The position numbers and the translations under genes are program-made. A stretch of DNA of 20,303 nucleotides from a virus. Positions 7,005 through 16,236 of the stretch are shown piece by piece. The notes beneath the pieces were generated by a model that was not told the origin of the DNA, made no database searches, and saw only the letters and a program-made list of their open reading frames with translations. The DNA is taken from IMG/VR virus record IMGVR_UViG_3300030382_002302, positions 1-20,303 of that record. One strand, given 5' to 3'. Positions within the stretch are counted from its first letter, which is position 1. The number at the start of each line of letters is the position of its first letter.

Positions 7005-10000
7005 CTGAGCTGGTATCCATCTTTTAGAACCTATATTTGTAATATTCGGATCTTCAGGATTTGCTTCTCCGTGGTTTTGATTTTCTATATAAGCATCTAT
7101 GAAAAGTGTCGCTCCACGATTATCAGGCGACAAACTTGCTATTCTATCTTCTGCAAGATCTTTCCACATATTGAGAATAAGCATTTTATGTCGATTCCCT
7201 TTTGCAACTTGATCTAGATCATTCATTTGGCTTCTGATTAAAGAAGGATCTGTCAGCCTTATCGTTTTAAGTGCTTGAAGTTGGATTATATTAGAAAATA
7301 TATCTAAATCCTTAAACTGCTGAATATTTACACCTAAACGTGTTTCTAATGTATGTTTTTCATGATCCTCCATTTGTAAAGGATCTCGTATTGTATTCTT
7401 TGTGAAAAAGGTCTCATTGATGAGATAACGAGCATATTTATTTAATTCAGCGTCCACATTTTCTACAGGATCAGGTGTAAATCTATCAACAGTATCATGA
7501 GCACCTTTCTGGATTTTCAACCAATTTATAGGTGCAATATGCTTATATATGCCTGTTGAGCCTAAAATGCTCTCACCCTTTTGAAGTAATTCTTGAGCAC
7601 CCTCTAATGTATTTAATCTACGTGTCAGTTTTGACCAATCTTCCTGATTGAACCAATGATCCCTAGCTTGTAATGCTGATGTTTTTAATCTCGATAGCCA
7701 TGGTTTGTATTTACTGCCAGCATCCTTTTTGGCTTTGGTATAAGTATCAATCTCTTTTATAGCATCTGACATTTCTTTACTAGATTTACCTGTCTTAATA
7801 ATTCGGTCTATTCTGTCAAAAAATTGTTGTTCCTCAAGATTTTGCGGATCTGGTTTACTTGCATTAGTCTCTAGTTCTAAAGCTTTCAATCTTGCTTGAG
7901 TATTCAAAAGCTCTTTACCCATCTTGCTAAGACCTCCTGGTTGATTATCTTCCCTGATGGATAGATCAACCGATTCTTCTGTTCCTAGATCTGCATAACC
8001 AATCTTTACTGCATCACCTACCTCTAACATTTGCAGAAGCTGTATAATCTTATTCGGATCATCTTGCAACTTAATAAAACTACTAATCTTTTCTGCATTC
8101 AGAGCTTTTTGATTCCTATTCTCTTTCTCACGTTCTGCTTCATAATGTGAAGAATGAACTGTTCTTGCGTCAGTTAGTATTCTTGTTAAATCATCTTTTT
8201 CATGTTGTTCAAGATTAAGAGATTGTATATCAGCAATTATATTGCTGTATAACTCTGCATGTTCTTCTGGTCTTATTCGTGCTGCTTTTAACAGGAATTT
8301 TGATATTAACCCTTTCGTCCGTTCATCATTATCAGAAAGAGTGATTGCTTTTTCAGCAAGCAATCTATTCGTTTTAATAAATGTTTTAGATAATGTAGAA
8401 AGAGCCGTATCTGCATCTATTTCTTCATCAGTAGGCAACTGATCCAAATTCTCTGCTGTTTGAATCTGTCCAGATATTTCTGCTTTCCTCTGAGAATCCT
8501 TTTTAGCTATAGATCTTTCTGTATCTGCTGCTTCTTTTTCTATGTATACTCTTTCCAAATTGCCAAGCTGAGTATCTAAAGCAGTTTTATCATTTTTTGA
8601 TAGATACTTATGGGATTTTAAAGCTACTCTAAGTTTTTTCACTTCATTAGAGGTTCTTACATCAGCAGCTAGATTATTGACTTCTCCAATGTGTCCTGTC
8701 CTCACTATTTCATTCACTTCTCCTGTTGCTTTTTGAAGCAGCCGTGCTGCAGATGCATCCGACATAGATACAATATTTTGTTCCAACGGAGTCATATCAT
8801 CTGTAATCTTTGTTTCAGGATCTTTCAATTTCCCTGATGTATCACGATACTTTTCATACGATTTTAAAAATTCATCCTGTTTATTAGGTGTACTTAGAAA
8901 ATATTCTGCAGATCGTGCAGCAGAATTCTCATTTTCCGAATTACGTGTTTCTTCAATCAAGTAATTCAGATTCAGTCGATCTTGTGGATGAAGATTTTCT
9001 GCTTCTATTTGTTGTTTTGCTTTCTCATACGTTAATCTCCCTAACTTGAAATTGCTTTCTATTCTACTAGCATTTAATAAACGGGTTTCCTGTTCTGAAT
9101 TTTTCTTTTCCTGAATAGCATTTTCTACAATAGATCTAACTTTTGAAACATCAGAAGGGAAATCTTGCTTAAGCTTTATTTGGTTAGGGATGACTTTACC
9201 ATCAACAACCTTAATATATTTTTTATACATACTTTCTTTGGTTGCCATATCATCTTTTAATGTACCTAATGCCAAAGTACTATTATAATTTCTAACTGCA
9301 GCTTTAATCCTTTGATCCACAAGTATTTTGGATTCACTATCTAACACGTTATACCATTGATAGAAATCCCCTGTTTTGTCCTGGATTCTTTGTTTTAATA
9401 AGTATGGTTCTGTTGTCTTGATAACAGTATCAACAATAGTAGATGCTGTATTTTTAGATACTTCTTGTTCTCTTGACCATATTTGTACTAATTTGTCAGC
9501 AAGTGCATTTCCTTTTATATCTTGTTTATCATATGAATATTTTTTCAACACTTGTTCAAGAGTCAGTGCACTAAATGCTTTTGGGTTTTTGTTATAATCC
9601 ATTTCTGCTTGTCCCAAAGCCATAGAATTAACAAGTCCCTTTGCATAATTTTTAATAAGATCTTTCTCAATTAAATTCTGATTAACAAAAGGAGTAAATC
9701 TTTCCGAATAACGAGCAAGTTCATTCTCTGCGACCTTTTGCCAAGGTATTTCTCCTTTTAAGGAATGAATAAGAAACTCAGACAATGCATCTGCACGACC
9801 TATTTCCAATTCTTGTTCAAGACGGAATTTTCTTTCAACATTAATATCTGATAAAGCAGATCCTATAATTCCTTGTCTTTTAAGTTTTAACCGTGTATTT
9901 GCAGATTTATTAATATCTTTATTTTTAGAATATTCGATTGGCTTATCAAACTGATGTGTATTTTTTAAATAGTCAGTCAAACCCTTAGTATTCAGATCTT

Positions 10001-10292
10001 CAGTTTTCCAGTTAGGAATTTGATTATATCGTAGTTCATCTGCTAGTTTTGCAGCATCTATATCCTGCTGACGTTCTATTTCTTTTGTTTTTAATGCTTG
10101 ATTAGATTTCTCAGCCTTTGCAGCAACCCCTCCAAGCTTTGCAAAGAGTCCTTCCATGCTTTCAAAGAGAGACTCTTCTGCTTTTGCACGGCCTGTATCT
10201 GCAGTTCCTCTTTGAGGAGCCTGAGTCATAGGAGCCTGTTGCATCTGTGCTTGAGGAGTCTGCTGATTAAAATACTGTCTTGGAATAATCAT
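6660..10292 (-). CDS. Large gp15-position internal virion protein with C-terminal SNase-like nuclease domain, 1210 aa
   Basis: The N-terminus is Gln/Pro-rich (QQTPQAQMQQAPMTQAPQ), followed by roughly 1000 residues of mostly charged, helix-forming sequence, as in long podovirus core proteins such as T7 gp15 (747 aa). Residues 1098-1190 match the staphylococcal nuclease fold: VIDGDTIEV (1100-1108), VRFGGINTKE (1118-1127), a GLAAKQAL helix and HYGRDVGWIW (1163-1172), then LLNAVMVDRN. By alignment to staphylococcal nuclease, Arg35, Glu43 and Arg87 correspond to R1119, E1127 and R1166, and Asp21 to D1104. Asp40 is replaced by N1124. This fits a metal-dependent phosphodiesterase acting on DNA or RNA. 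ATG 10292 overlaps the previous stop as TAATG and has AGGAG 4 nt upstream. Role in the ejected core is inferred from position; the nuclease domain is well supported, its activity untested. Confidence 0.8.
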   Translation of the reverse strand: MIIPRQYFNQQTPQAQMQQAPMTQAPQRGTADTGRAKAEESLFESMEGLFAKLGGVAAKAEKSNQALKTKEIERQQDIDAAKLADELRYNQIPNWKTEDLNTKGLTDYLKNTHQFDKPIEYSKNKDINKSANTRLKLKRQGIIGSALSDINVERKFRLEQELEIGRADALSEFLIHSLKGEIPWQKVAENELARYSERFTPFVNQNLIEKDLIKNYAKGLVNSMALGQAEMDYNKNPKAFSALTLEQVLKKYSYDKQDIKGNALADKLVQIWSREQEVSKNTASTIVDTVIKTTEPYLLKQRIQDKTGDFYQWYNVLDSESKILVDQRIKAAVRNYNSTLALGTLKDDMATKESMYKKYIKVVDGKVIPNQIKLKQDFPSDVSKVRSIVENAIQEKKNSEQETRLLNASRIESNFKLGRLTYEKAKQQIEAENLHPQDRLNLNYLIEETRNSENENSAARSAEYFLSTPNKQDEFLKSYEKYRDTSGKLKDPETKITDDMTPLEQNIVSMSDASAARLLQKATGEVNEIVRTGHIGEVNNLAADVRTSNEVKKLRVALKSHKYLSKNDKTALDTQLGNLERVYIEKEAADTERSIAKKDSQRKAEISGQIQTAENLDQLPTDEEIDADTALSTLSKTFIKTNRLLAEKAITLSDNDERTKGLISKFLLKAARIRPEEHAELYSNIIADIQSLNLEQHEKDDLTRILTDARTVHSSHYEAEREKENRNQKALNAEKISSFIKLQDDPNKIIQLLQMLEVGDAVKIGYADLGTEESVDLSIREDNQPGGLSKMGKELLNTQARLKALELETNASKPDPQNLEEQQFFDRIDRIIKTGKSSKEMSDAIKEIDTYTKAKKDAGSKYKPWLSRLKTSALQARDHWFNQEDWSKLTRRLNTLEGAQELLQKGESILGSTGIYKHIAPINWLKIQKGAHDTVDRFTPDPVENVDAELNKYARYLINETFFTKNTIRDPLQMEDHEKHTLETRLGVNIQQFKDLDIFSNIIQLQALKTIRLTDPSLIRSQMNDLDQVAKGNRHKMLILNMWKDLAEDRIASLSPDNRGATLFIDAYIENQNHGEANPEDPNITNIGSKRWIPAQKIRVIDGDTIEVLGEDGVYRSVRFGGINTKEMVTPTSGPGLAAKQALADYFKKPGFQVRIIKAPKGHYGRDVGWIWTNENQLLNAVMVDRNFSPIIDFNGVGTFDTIMRANESR

Positions 10293-10855
10293 TATGCTCC
10301 TGCTGCGTAGGTTCCACCTGCACCAGCTAATGATGAGAATATATTAGCACCCCACATATCGTCAGCACCTGATCGTTTGGCTTTAGCCGATGCATAAAGG
10401 TTATTATAGGACATCATGGTTTGTTCATAGTCTGCTTCCATCCATTGGTTGTAACCTCTAGTTGCAGATTCAACATCTGTTTGAGTAGACATAGCAACCT
10501 GTTGTTGGTTATACCATGCATCAAAGGCTTGTTCGACCTGCACATCCTGGGTAGTACCCATCTCAGAGATAGCTCCCGAAGATGTTGTTGCAGTTCTGAC
10601 TTTACCAACTGCCTGATCACCTGCTCTAGCAGCCAACGCCAACTGTTGACCACCCTGATCCATTCTTTTTGTAGTAAAGTCGTAAAGATTATCACGTTGT
10701 CTTTGGACATTACTGAAGTGGTTTCTAAGGATTGCATCAGCATATGCTTCATCGGCATCTGCTTCTGCATAAGAACTTCTTTTAATAGCATTAGCTTTGC
10801 CTACTCCTGAAGCAAATTGAGCAAAAGCTGCTGCACCTAACCACCAAGCTGCCAT
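10292..10855 (-). CDS. gp14-like internal virion protein, 187 aa
   Basis: Likely a core protein analogous to T7 gp14 (196 aa), thought to form a pore in the outer membrane after ejection. Evidence is size, position directly after tail tube B and before the long core proteins, and layout. An N-terminal small-residue hydrophobic stretch (WWLGAAAFAQFASGVG, residues 4-19) is followed by a long Ala/Gln-rich helical middle with many charged residues. The C-terminal tail is Gly/Ala-rich (about 171-187, SSLAGAGGTYAAGA), as at the end of gp14 proteins. ATG 10855 is separated from the tail tube B stop by one base; no strong ribosome site is seen, so coupling to the upstream gene is likely. The stop overlaps the next start as TAATG. 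Sequence identity to T7 gp14 looks low, so the assignment rests mainly on architecture and order. Confidence 0.6.
   Translation of the reverse strand: MAAWWLGAAAFAQFASGVGKANAIKRSSYAEADADEAYADAILRNHFSNVQRQRDNLYDFTTKRMDQGGQQLALAARAGDQAVGKVRTATTSSGAISEMGTTQDVQVEQAFDAWYNQQQVAMSTQTDVESATRGYNQWMEADYEQTMMSYNNLYASAKAKRSGADDMWGANIFSSLAGAGGTYAAGA
10297..10301 (-). promoter_or_regulatory. Ribosome binding site of the 1210-aa gene
   Basis: AGGAG on the minus strand, 4 nt before ATG 10292 and just ahead of the TAATG overlap with the gp14-like gene. Confidence 0.65.
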
Positions 10856-10856
10856 A

Positions 10857-13800
10857 TCAGACGTTCATTTCATGTTCAGAAACAAGAGCAACCAGCGTCA
10901 TTGGAAAAGGCTGATCGCATAGAATCTTGATTTGTTCCTCATCCAAGGATCTGCTCAAGATATTTGCTGTTTTATTACCTGTAAATAAAGGAACCATCGT
11001 ATTCAGATCATCCTGTGTTAAGCGGAAAATGAATTCTTCCAGGTCATCATCATCTTGACCGAATAGTCCTATTTTAACGCCTAGAGTATCGTGTAAGAGA
11101 AGATGAGCCTTTACCACCCTATCCCTACCAACTACAAATAAACTTCCGTCTACAGCCTGTTTAGGAGTCAGACAGGTCAATTCTGAGTTATAAGGTAGTC
11201 CTGCAACCAGTTTTGTAACTGCTGTATTTATTGTAAGAACTCCTGATGAAGAATTAACTGTTGCATTAGGTTGTACTGCTCCATCTCCAAGGATTCTTAG
11301 TTCTTCAGCTTTCAGATGCAGGTAGTTTGCAGTAGTGAATTCTGAAGAATCAGTCTTATAAAGCCCACAATCTACAAAATGTGCAAGATCCTGTGTTGTT
11401 TCAGTAGGTTCATAGAACTTTTCAAGGAATTCGACATATCTGACAGTGGAACCATTTATATCTCTTTTTACTATCATCCATAATTGATCCCGTCCTCCTG
11501 CAGGAATGACTGCCATTGATTCCACAGAACCATAAGCTTTTGAACCATCTTCACCTGCTATTTCATGTTGACCCCATCCTACTACTTCTAATGTGTCCTC
11601 AAAAGACATGGATGCAAGAGTACCATCTTTCATACGGCACCATGTCAAAGAATGAGGTTGTTTCTGATAGACAATCTCTTTTATTTCTTTACCTACCAGT
11701 TCATCTGCCTGATATGAGATCTCTCTGGACTCATATTGGACATCTTCCCCACTGAATGTAAGCAGACGGAGTTTCCGTTTGTTAAACTGTACATAGATCA
11801 TGGCATTACCAATCCTTACAGGCTTAACATCTGCTGCTTCCCAGGATGTATCACGTATGATAGAGAAGTTGGTAGGAGTAATAGTGTAGTTATTCTCTGA
11901 ACCATAGAGATTGAAGACACCTCCAGAAGTACCTAGTGAGAGTTTCTTTCCTTCAGCAATCCAATAGATTTCATCTACAGTATCCGAATCAATGGTTAGA
12001 CTGATGGCATTACTATCTAGAATCTGCTCTCCCATGATCGTTTGACCAATGGAATCAGATGCACCTGTAGAGATACCAATCTTGCTATCAGGTGCAAAAC
12101 TATGGAAATCCCCTGCTTCTGATAACCAAACTGTAGTGGGATATTGGGTCGAAGAACCTACTACAAGACGTTGTTGATGGATTTGGATACAACTAGGCCA
12201 TTCGTAATCTCCTCCCAGAATACCCATCCTCCATTCACGGGTATTGACATCAACAATACCTACCTCACCTTGAGAAGTTGCAGTAATTGATCCGAGTCCT
12301 ACTGCTACTGTTTTTATTTTAAACCATGTCCAGCGTATACCCTTGGTTTTTTCTGCTTCTGACCCTGCAAATACATTGACTCTGATAAGACGTTCAGTAT
12401 CTTCAGCATCAAAAGAGTGTCCATCCGCTGTAATAGTACAGACCTTATCTTTTGCAATGACTTTCTTTTCAAGATCCAACTTACCTGTCCATTCAACGAC
12501 TGATGCATCTCCTATAACGGGCGTTAACTTCGCACCTGTTCCTGATGCATCTACAATGTCAATAGTTGCATTTCCATAATTTCGCCCATTGTTACTAATA
12601 TTAATTGTCCCATCAATTTTACCAGAGGAATTTGTTTCAAAAGTCGCAGCAAACCCAGAGCCTCCAGTAGTGCTAGTAGCAGTTAATTTATTTCCAGTAG
12701 AATCTCCGTGAGCTACATCAGCACCGTATCCTGTTCCTCCTTCTGTGATAGTAACCGAGTCAATCCTAAGATTATTCAGCTTGGAAAGTTTAAACTCTAT
12801 TGGAGATCCACCTGCTTCTATAGCAATCTGGAAAGAAGATGATTGTGCATTTACAACAAAATATTCTGTACCATCAAGTGTTGTAGGATCAGCATCATCA
12901 CTACATGAAGGGAAAGGAGTTTCATCAGATGACGACGAATCTGCAGTAACAAGATTACCTGCAGTCAATCCAGTTCCTGATGGGAACTTAATCTTCATCC
13001 CATTCATAAGACCATGACCAAAAAGAGTAAATCGGTTCTGGGTTGTATCAACACCAACTCCGTCTACTGCTGCCCAAGCATAATCACTTCCTGTTACTGC
13101 TGTAACCTTGACTAATTTGGCATTATCCGTATTGACTTCATCCCATGGACCATCTTCAAAATCAACATCACTTAGGGTCCATACTGTATCATCTGCTGCT
13201 CTCGTTGACTCTGTTGCATCAATGGTTCTAGCTAGTTTTTTAGGTTGGAAATCAGGATGAACAATATAGATTACATCTGCAGATTGTGTGAAATCAAAGG
13301 TCTTGGTCTGTGCTTCTGAAATAGTCGTTGTTTGTTCATAGGGATCATCATTGTCACTACCTAAAGTAGGAGTTAAAGTTGCTCCTGACCCTGAAGAACT
13401 TATTACTATCGTAGGAGCAGAAGTAAAACCTTCCCCAGGATTTGTTATAGTTACAGCATCGATTACTCCTCCAGAAACAGTATAAGTTCCTGCGAATTCG
13501 TTGGAACCGTCAACTCCACCTCCTCCTGTTGCAGTTAGAGTCCCTGCTGTATATGTAGCAAGAGTTGCAACATCACAAGTCGCATTTACAGCACCTCCAA
13601 TGGTATCTTTTGAGATCGTTAAAGTGTCATCAACCGCATAGCTGGTTCCTGCAGTTGTGATCGTCACGGATGCAACTTGATTTGAAGCATTAACAACAAC
13701 CGTTGCAATTGCTCCAGATCCTGTTCCACCAGTTAAGGAAACCTCAGTGTAGGTTGCTTCTGTATGATCACTATTATGGACAATCGTATCGACAGTTGCG

Positions 13801-14144
13801 ATACCAACACCCCCCGCAATTGCTATTGATGCTACAGAACCAGACTCTTTCAACTGACCATTCTGAGTGAAGAATCGGATCTTGTTATTACTGAATTCTA
13901 AAACATAACTATCTGATTCTCCAAAATGGAAAGGAATCAATCTTGAACCCTCTGAAGTGTTTGTTGTGGCATCAGCAGCATAATAAGTTCCAGGTCTTCT
14001 CTTTGCAGGACCTTGAAGAAGAGGAACAAAATTCTTCATCTGTTTAGTCCCCTGTTTGTACAGTTCGGTGTCATACCGACCATACATCTTGGGTGACAGT
14101 TCTCCTGCTGCAAAACTGTTCTGAACCCGATACTTAGTTGCCAT
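10857..14144 (-). CDS. Tail tubular protein B (gp12-like), enlarged, 1095 aa
   Basis: Forms the nozzle of the short tail. The start is diagnostic of the family: NSFAAGELSPKMYGRYD (residues 9-25), NFVPLLQGPAKRRPGTYY (38-55), then the beta-strand pattern SYVLEFSNNKIRFF (79-92). The family step near VIYIVHPDFQPKKLAR (291-306) is also present. The protein is about 300 residues longer than T7 gp12 (794 aa). The extra length appears as two inserts, about 100-268 and 345-550, both rich in Gly/Thr/Ser and made of repeated beta units (VTITTAGTSY, VTITNPGEGF, VTITEGGTGY, INISNNGRNY). Insert two also carries the common phage pattern GHGLMNGMKIKF ... EYFVVNAQSSSFQIA (376-441). The ATG overlaps the tail tube A stop as TGATG; no strong ribosome site is seen. 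Identity is well supported; the function of the inserts (tail-surface decoration, adhesion or stability) is unknown. Confidence 0.88.
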   Translation of the reverse strand: MATKYRVQNSFAAGELSPKMYGRYDTELYKQGTKQMKNFVPLLQGPAKRRPGTYYAADATTNTSEGSRLIPFHFGESDSYVLEFSNNKIRFFTQNGQLKESGSVASIAIAGGVGIATVDTIVHNSDHTEATYTEVSLTGGTGSGAIATVVVNASNQVASVTITTAGTSYAVDDTLTISKDTIGGAVNATCDVATLATYTAGTLTATGGGGVDGSNEFAGTYTVSGGVIDAVTITNPGEGFTSAPTIVISSSGSGATLTPTLGSDNDDPYEQTTTISEAQTKTFDFTQSADVIYIVHPDFQPKKLARTIDATESTRAADDTVWTLSDVDFEDGPWDEVNTDNAKLVKVTAVTGSDYAWAAVDGVGVDTTQNRFTLFGHGLMNGMKIKFPSGTGLTAGNLVTADSSSSDETPFPSCSDDADPTTLDGTEYFVVNAQSSSFQIAIEAGGSPIEFKLSKLNNLRIDSVTITEGGTGYGADVAHGDSTGNKLTATSTTGGSGFAATFETNSSGKIDGTINISNNGRNYGNATIDIVDASGTGAKLTPVIGDASVVEWTGKLDLEKKVIAKDKVCTITADGHSFDAEDTERLIRVNVFAGSEAEKTKGIRWTWFKIKTVAVGLGSITATSQGEVGIVDVNTREWRMGILGGDYEWPSCIQIHQQRLVVGSSTQYPTTVWLSEAGDFHSFAPDSKIGISTGASDSIGQTIMGEQILDSNAISLTIDSDTVDEIYWIAEGKKLSLGTSGGVFNLYGSENNYTITPTNFSIIRDTSWEAADVKPVRIGNAMIYVQFNKRKLRLLTFSGEDVQYESREISYQADELVGKEIKEIVYQKQPHSLTWCRMKDGTLASMSFEDTLEVVGWGQHEIAGEDGSKAYGSVESMAVIPAGGRDQLWMIVKRDINGSTVRYVEFLEKFYEPTETTQDLAHFVDCGLYKTDSSEFTTANYLHLKAEELRILGDGAVQPNATVNSSSGVLTINTAVTKLVAGLPYNSELTCLTPKQAVDGSLFVVGRDRVVKAHLLLHDTLGVKIGLFGQDDDDLEEFIFRLTQDDLNTMVPLFTGNKTANILSRSLDEEQIKILCDQPFPMTLVALVSEHEMNV
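12495..13847 (-). repeat. Degenerate beta-repeat inserts within tail tubular protein B
   Basis: Residues about 100-268 (nt 13847-13341) and 345-550 (nt 13112-12495) contain four variants of V/I-x-V/I-T-I-x-x-x-G-x-x-Y/F, beginning near residues 158, 228, 461 and 510. Each lies next to a G-[ST]-G-[AF]-x-[AL]-T stretch (GTGSGAIATV, GSGATLTPTL, GGSGFAATF, GTGAKLTPVI). Both inserts are thus built of paired copies of the same unit. The segment between them (269-344) is ordinary family sequence. Confidence 0.7.
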
Positions 14145-14761
14145 CAGATTTTAGAATAACCTTCTGCAGGTGCATCAATAGGTTTCCATGGATCAGTGAA
14201 TGCACCCATTCTTCCATCCAACCATGTTGAACCATGAAAATATTCTGGTGTCCCTTCTGTGGCATCCATACTTCTGGTGGTTGCCAACTCTAATGTGAAC
14301 TTCTGCCACATTTCAGTTTTAAGGGCAGTTTTGGCAGTTAGAGGTTCTGCCAACTCCCATGCAAGTCGAATCCCAATGAGATTGACTACATTTGCATCAA
14401 GAACCGTCAAATCAGAAGGTCTTTGAATATACTTCAGTTTTATGGTTCCTGAATCTGTATGGAGTTTTGATCCTTCTATCCTATATGCAATAGTTGCATC
14501 ATGGATTGCAAGGACTCTGATGCAGTCACTAGGTAGTGAATACTGGTAGGTATACCCCCATGCAGGAGTATCTGTGTCTCTGTTTAGGATAGTACGGGCC
14601 GTGACACAATTCCACGGATGGAGTCGCAGCACGGTATCCCGTACGTCATCAAACCTAAGTTTGCTTAGACGGGCACGTTCATTATTCTCATCAAGAGAAA
14701 CAATCTTTTGTTCACCAAGATTGGTCAACGCAATATTGCAAATATCAACAGCACCCGCCAT
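14144..14761 (-). CDS. Tail tubular protein A (gp11-like), 205 aa
   Basis: Adaptor ring between portal and tail nozzle. It has the family pattern from the N-terminus: CNIALTNLGEQKIVSLDE (residues 8-25), then FDDVRDTVLRLHPWNCVTAR (about 37-56), then WGYTYQYSLPSDCIRVL (about 68-84). This matches the gp11 layout of an N-terminal helical bundle with IALT-LG, VRD-LR-HPWN and Y-LPSDC-RVL. Length agrees with T7 gp11 (196 aa). The start is fixed by AAGGAGG 4 nt upstream, which overlaps the TAA of the preceding gene. The stop overlaps the tail tube B start as TGATG, keeping the two tail-tube genes coupled. The C-terminal tail (after about residue 165) is Gly/Trp/Pro-rich. I see nothing unusual in it. 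Confidence 0.9.
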   Translation of the reverse strand: MAGAVDICNIALTNLGEQKIVSLDENNERARLSKLRFDDVRDTVLRLHPWNCVTARTILNRDTDTPAWGYTYQYSLPSDCIRVLAIHDATIAYRIEGSKLHTDSGTIKLKYIQRPSDLTVLDANVVNLIGIRLAWELAEPLTAKTALKTEMWQKFTLELATTRSMDATEGTPEYFHGSTWLDGRMGAFTDPWKPIDAPAEGYSKI

Positions 14762-14765
14762 TTAG

Positions 14766-14772
14766 CCTCCTT
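14766..14772 (-). promoter_or_regulatory. Strong ribosome binding site of tail tubular protein A
   Basis: AAGGAGG on the minus strand, 4 nt before ATG 14761. Its first two A bases are also the end of the TAA stop of the 167-aa gene. Confidence 0.8.
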
Positions 14773-15274
14773 AGTCGATTGTGTACTCTACATACGAGCG
14801 GATCACACCAGTACCACTGGCAGTCGCACCCACAAGCATAAGAGTGATGTAGGATTCAGCAGGAAGTTCAGTACCAGGACTTCCTACTACCATTCCAGAT
14901 ATTCCATCCACCAACCATTGTGCACTTGTAGCAGCAGCAGCAGCCTTAAAGGTTGCGTCTGCACCTGCAGTTGTGCCATCGGTAGGTAAATATCCTACGG
15001 CTAGAGTTGCACCTGAACCAAGAGTAGCTGTTTGATGGATCTTAATACTCCATACTTTAGCCATCTTTGGTAACACAGCAATTGTTGCAAAGTTACCAGT
15101 AGTCCAAGATGCGGAATTGGTTGTGCCTATTGTAATGGTGTCGTACCACATACGCATACGTCCACCACTAGAGGCGACATTTAACATTGTGGGCTTTACA
15201 GCACCACCTTGGGCAGTTTTTGCCATTTCAGTTGCGTGGAACGATGCAGCCGTTCCTGCTACTATTGCAGCCAT
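14771..15274 (-). CDS. Candidate capsid cement/decoration protein, 167 aa
   Basis: A small Ala/Gly/Thr-rich protein with no membrane helix and no catalytic motif. After a helical first 20 residues it shows alternating hydrophobic strands and glycine turns (TITIGTT, ATIAVLPKMAKVWSIKI, LAVGYLP, ESYITLMLVGATASGTGVI, RSYVEYTID), suggesting a beta-sandwich or jelly-roll. In Bordetella phage BPP-1 and relatives, the gene right after the major capsid gene encodes the Bbp16 jelly-roll cement protein, and the gene before it here also fits that module. The role as a cement protein is therefore inferred from fold impression and position; I cannot show homology. The ribosome site AAAGGA lies 5 nt before ATG 15274. 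It sits 15 nt after the capsid gene and 9 nt before tail tube A, so abundant expression together with the capsid is likely. It could also be a head fiber or head-tail joining protein. Confidence 0.6.
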   Translation of the reverse strand: MAAIVAGTAASFHATEMAKTAQGGAVKPTMLNVASSGGRMRMWYDTITIGTTNSASWTTGNFATIAVLPKMAKVWSIKIHQTATLGSGATLAVGYLPTDGTTAGADATFKAAAAATSAQWLVDGISGMVVGSPGTELPAESYITLMLVGATASGTGVIRSYVEYTID

Positions 15275-15289
15275 AATTTTCCTTTCAGA

Positions 15290-16219
15290 TTAAGCGTTTG
15301 CACATTTGATTTTGAGAACACGCTTTTCTTCTAAACGTGTAGCACCCATCGTCATCCGAAAGTAGATGTACTGGCTGAACCGTTTGTCAGGACGTTCATC
15401 TACACGGGCAACAATGTCTTCCCAGATGCAGAGTCCAAGTCCAGCACGATGGAAGCATAAAACATCTTCCACACTGCTTGTGACACTGGTTTTTTCAGTT
15501 CTGATGAAGTTGAATCCCATGAAATGATCCACATCACCTGTATACAGAGCATACAGAGGTGAATAATCACGGTTTTTGTAACTATCATCATTTAACATGC
15601 CTTCAATCTGGGCCGATGAACAAACAATGAAAAGTGGAGAACGTCCACTTGCATCATAGTCATCTGCTTCATTTTGTTGAAGTATGCGTTGTGCTCGGAT
15701 GAGCTTATCGACGGTAAGGGTCTTATTTGTCCCTGTAGTCCCATCTTGCTGAAAATCAACAGCAATATCCTGACTTGCATCTGCAGGCCATACAATTGCT
15801 TCATTGGCATCAGCACCTGCACTCGTTCCAGAACCATATGCAGTTCCATGAGCAGCAGAAAGGACGATGTCATCAATCTTACGTCCCATTGCCATTGCAG
15901 CCGACTCAACGTATGCACTGGTAGGGTCCATAATTAGACGCAATTTATCGGGATTGTCTACAAGCTTACCCCAGTCATAATCTTTCGGTGTTACCCGTCT
16001 GCGATCATGTGGGACATCCATCAGCGGAGAATCCGCATGACGGGATGTGACCTCTACCGCATCGGTAGCATCGACACGATCCATGAAGACCTCTTCACCG
16101 ATCTTGCCTGTTTCAAGGGTTACGGCCCCTCGAAGCCTTGAACCTCTTTGTTGGAGCAGATGCTGCACATTCGCAGAGTACTGCTTCACCATGGAGGTAT
16201 TTATAGCATCATATGCCAT
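15290..16219 (-). CDS. Major capsid protein, 309 aa
   Basis: Main shell protein, expected to have the HK97 fold. The N-terminal pattern (MAYDAINTSMVKQYSANVQH, LLQQRGSRLRGAV, about residues 1-33) resembles capsid proteins of BPP-1-like and phiKMV-like podoviruses. So do RHADSPLMDVPHDRRR (60-75), DYDWGKLVDNPDKLRLIMDP (80-99) and MGRKIDDIVLSAAHGTA (111-127). The C-terminal part has the strand pattern FSQYIYFRMTMGATRLEEKRV. Location between scaffold and tail genes agrees, and the length is in the normal range. ATG 16219 has AAAGG 6 nt upstream. This is the only gene in the block preceded by a sizeable non-coding leader (16220-16362), which contains a promoter-like sequence and hairpins, so extra transcription of the capsid gene is possible. 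I see no frameshifted longer form. Confidence 0.87.
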   Translation of the reverse strand: MAYDAINTSMVKQYSANVQHLLQQRGSRLRGAVTLETGKIGEEVFMDRVDATDAVEVTSRHADSPLMDVPHDRRRVTPKDYDWGKLVDNPDKLRLIMDPTSAYVESAAMAMGRKIDDIVLSAAHGTAYGSGTSAGADANEAIVWPADASQDIAVDFQQDGTTGTNKTLTVDKLIRAQRILQQNEADDYDASGRSPLFIVCSSAQIEGMLNDDSYKNRDYSPLYALYTGDVDHFMGFNFIRTEKTSVTSSVEDVLCFHRAGLGLCIWEDIVARVDERPDKRFSQYIYFRMTMGATRLEEKRVLKIKCANA

Positions 16220-16236
16220 AGGATACCTTTCTAAGT

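Noticed and set aside
10421-10810. Overlapping plus-strand (129 aa) and second minus-frame (125 aa) open frames
   Set aside because: Both are shadows of the gp14-like gene: Cys/Ser-rich or Leu/Met/Gln-rich sequences without plausible starts.
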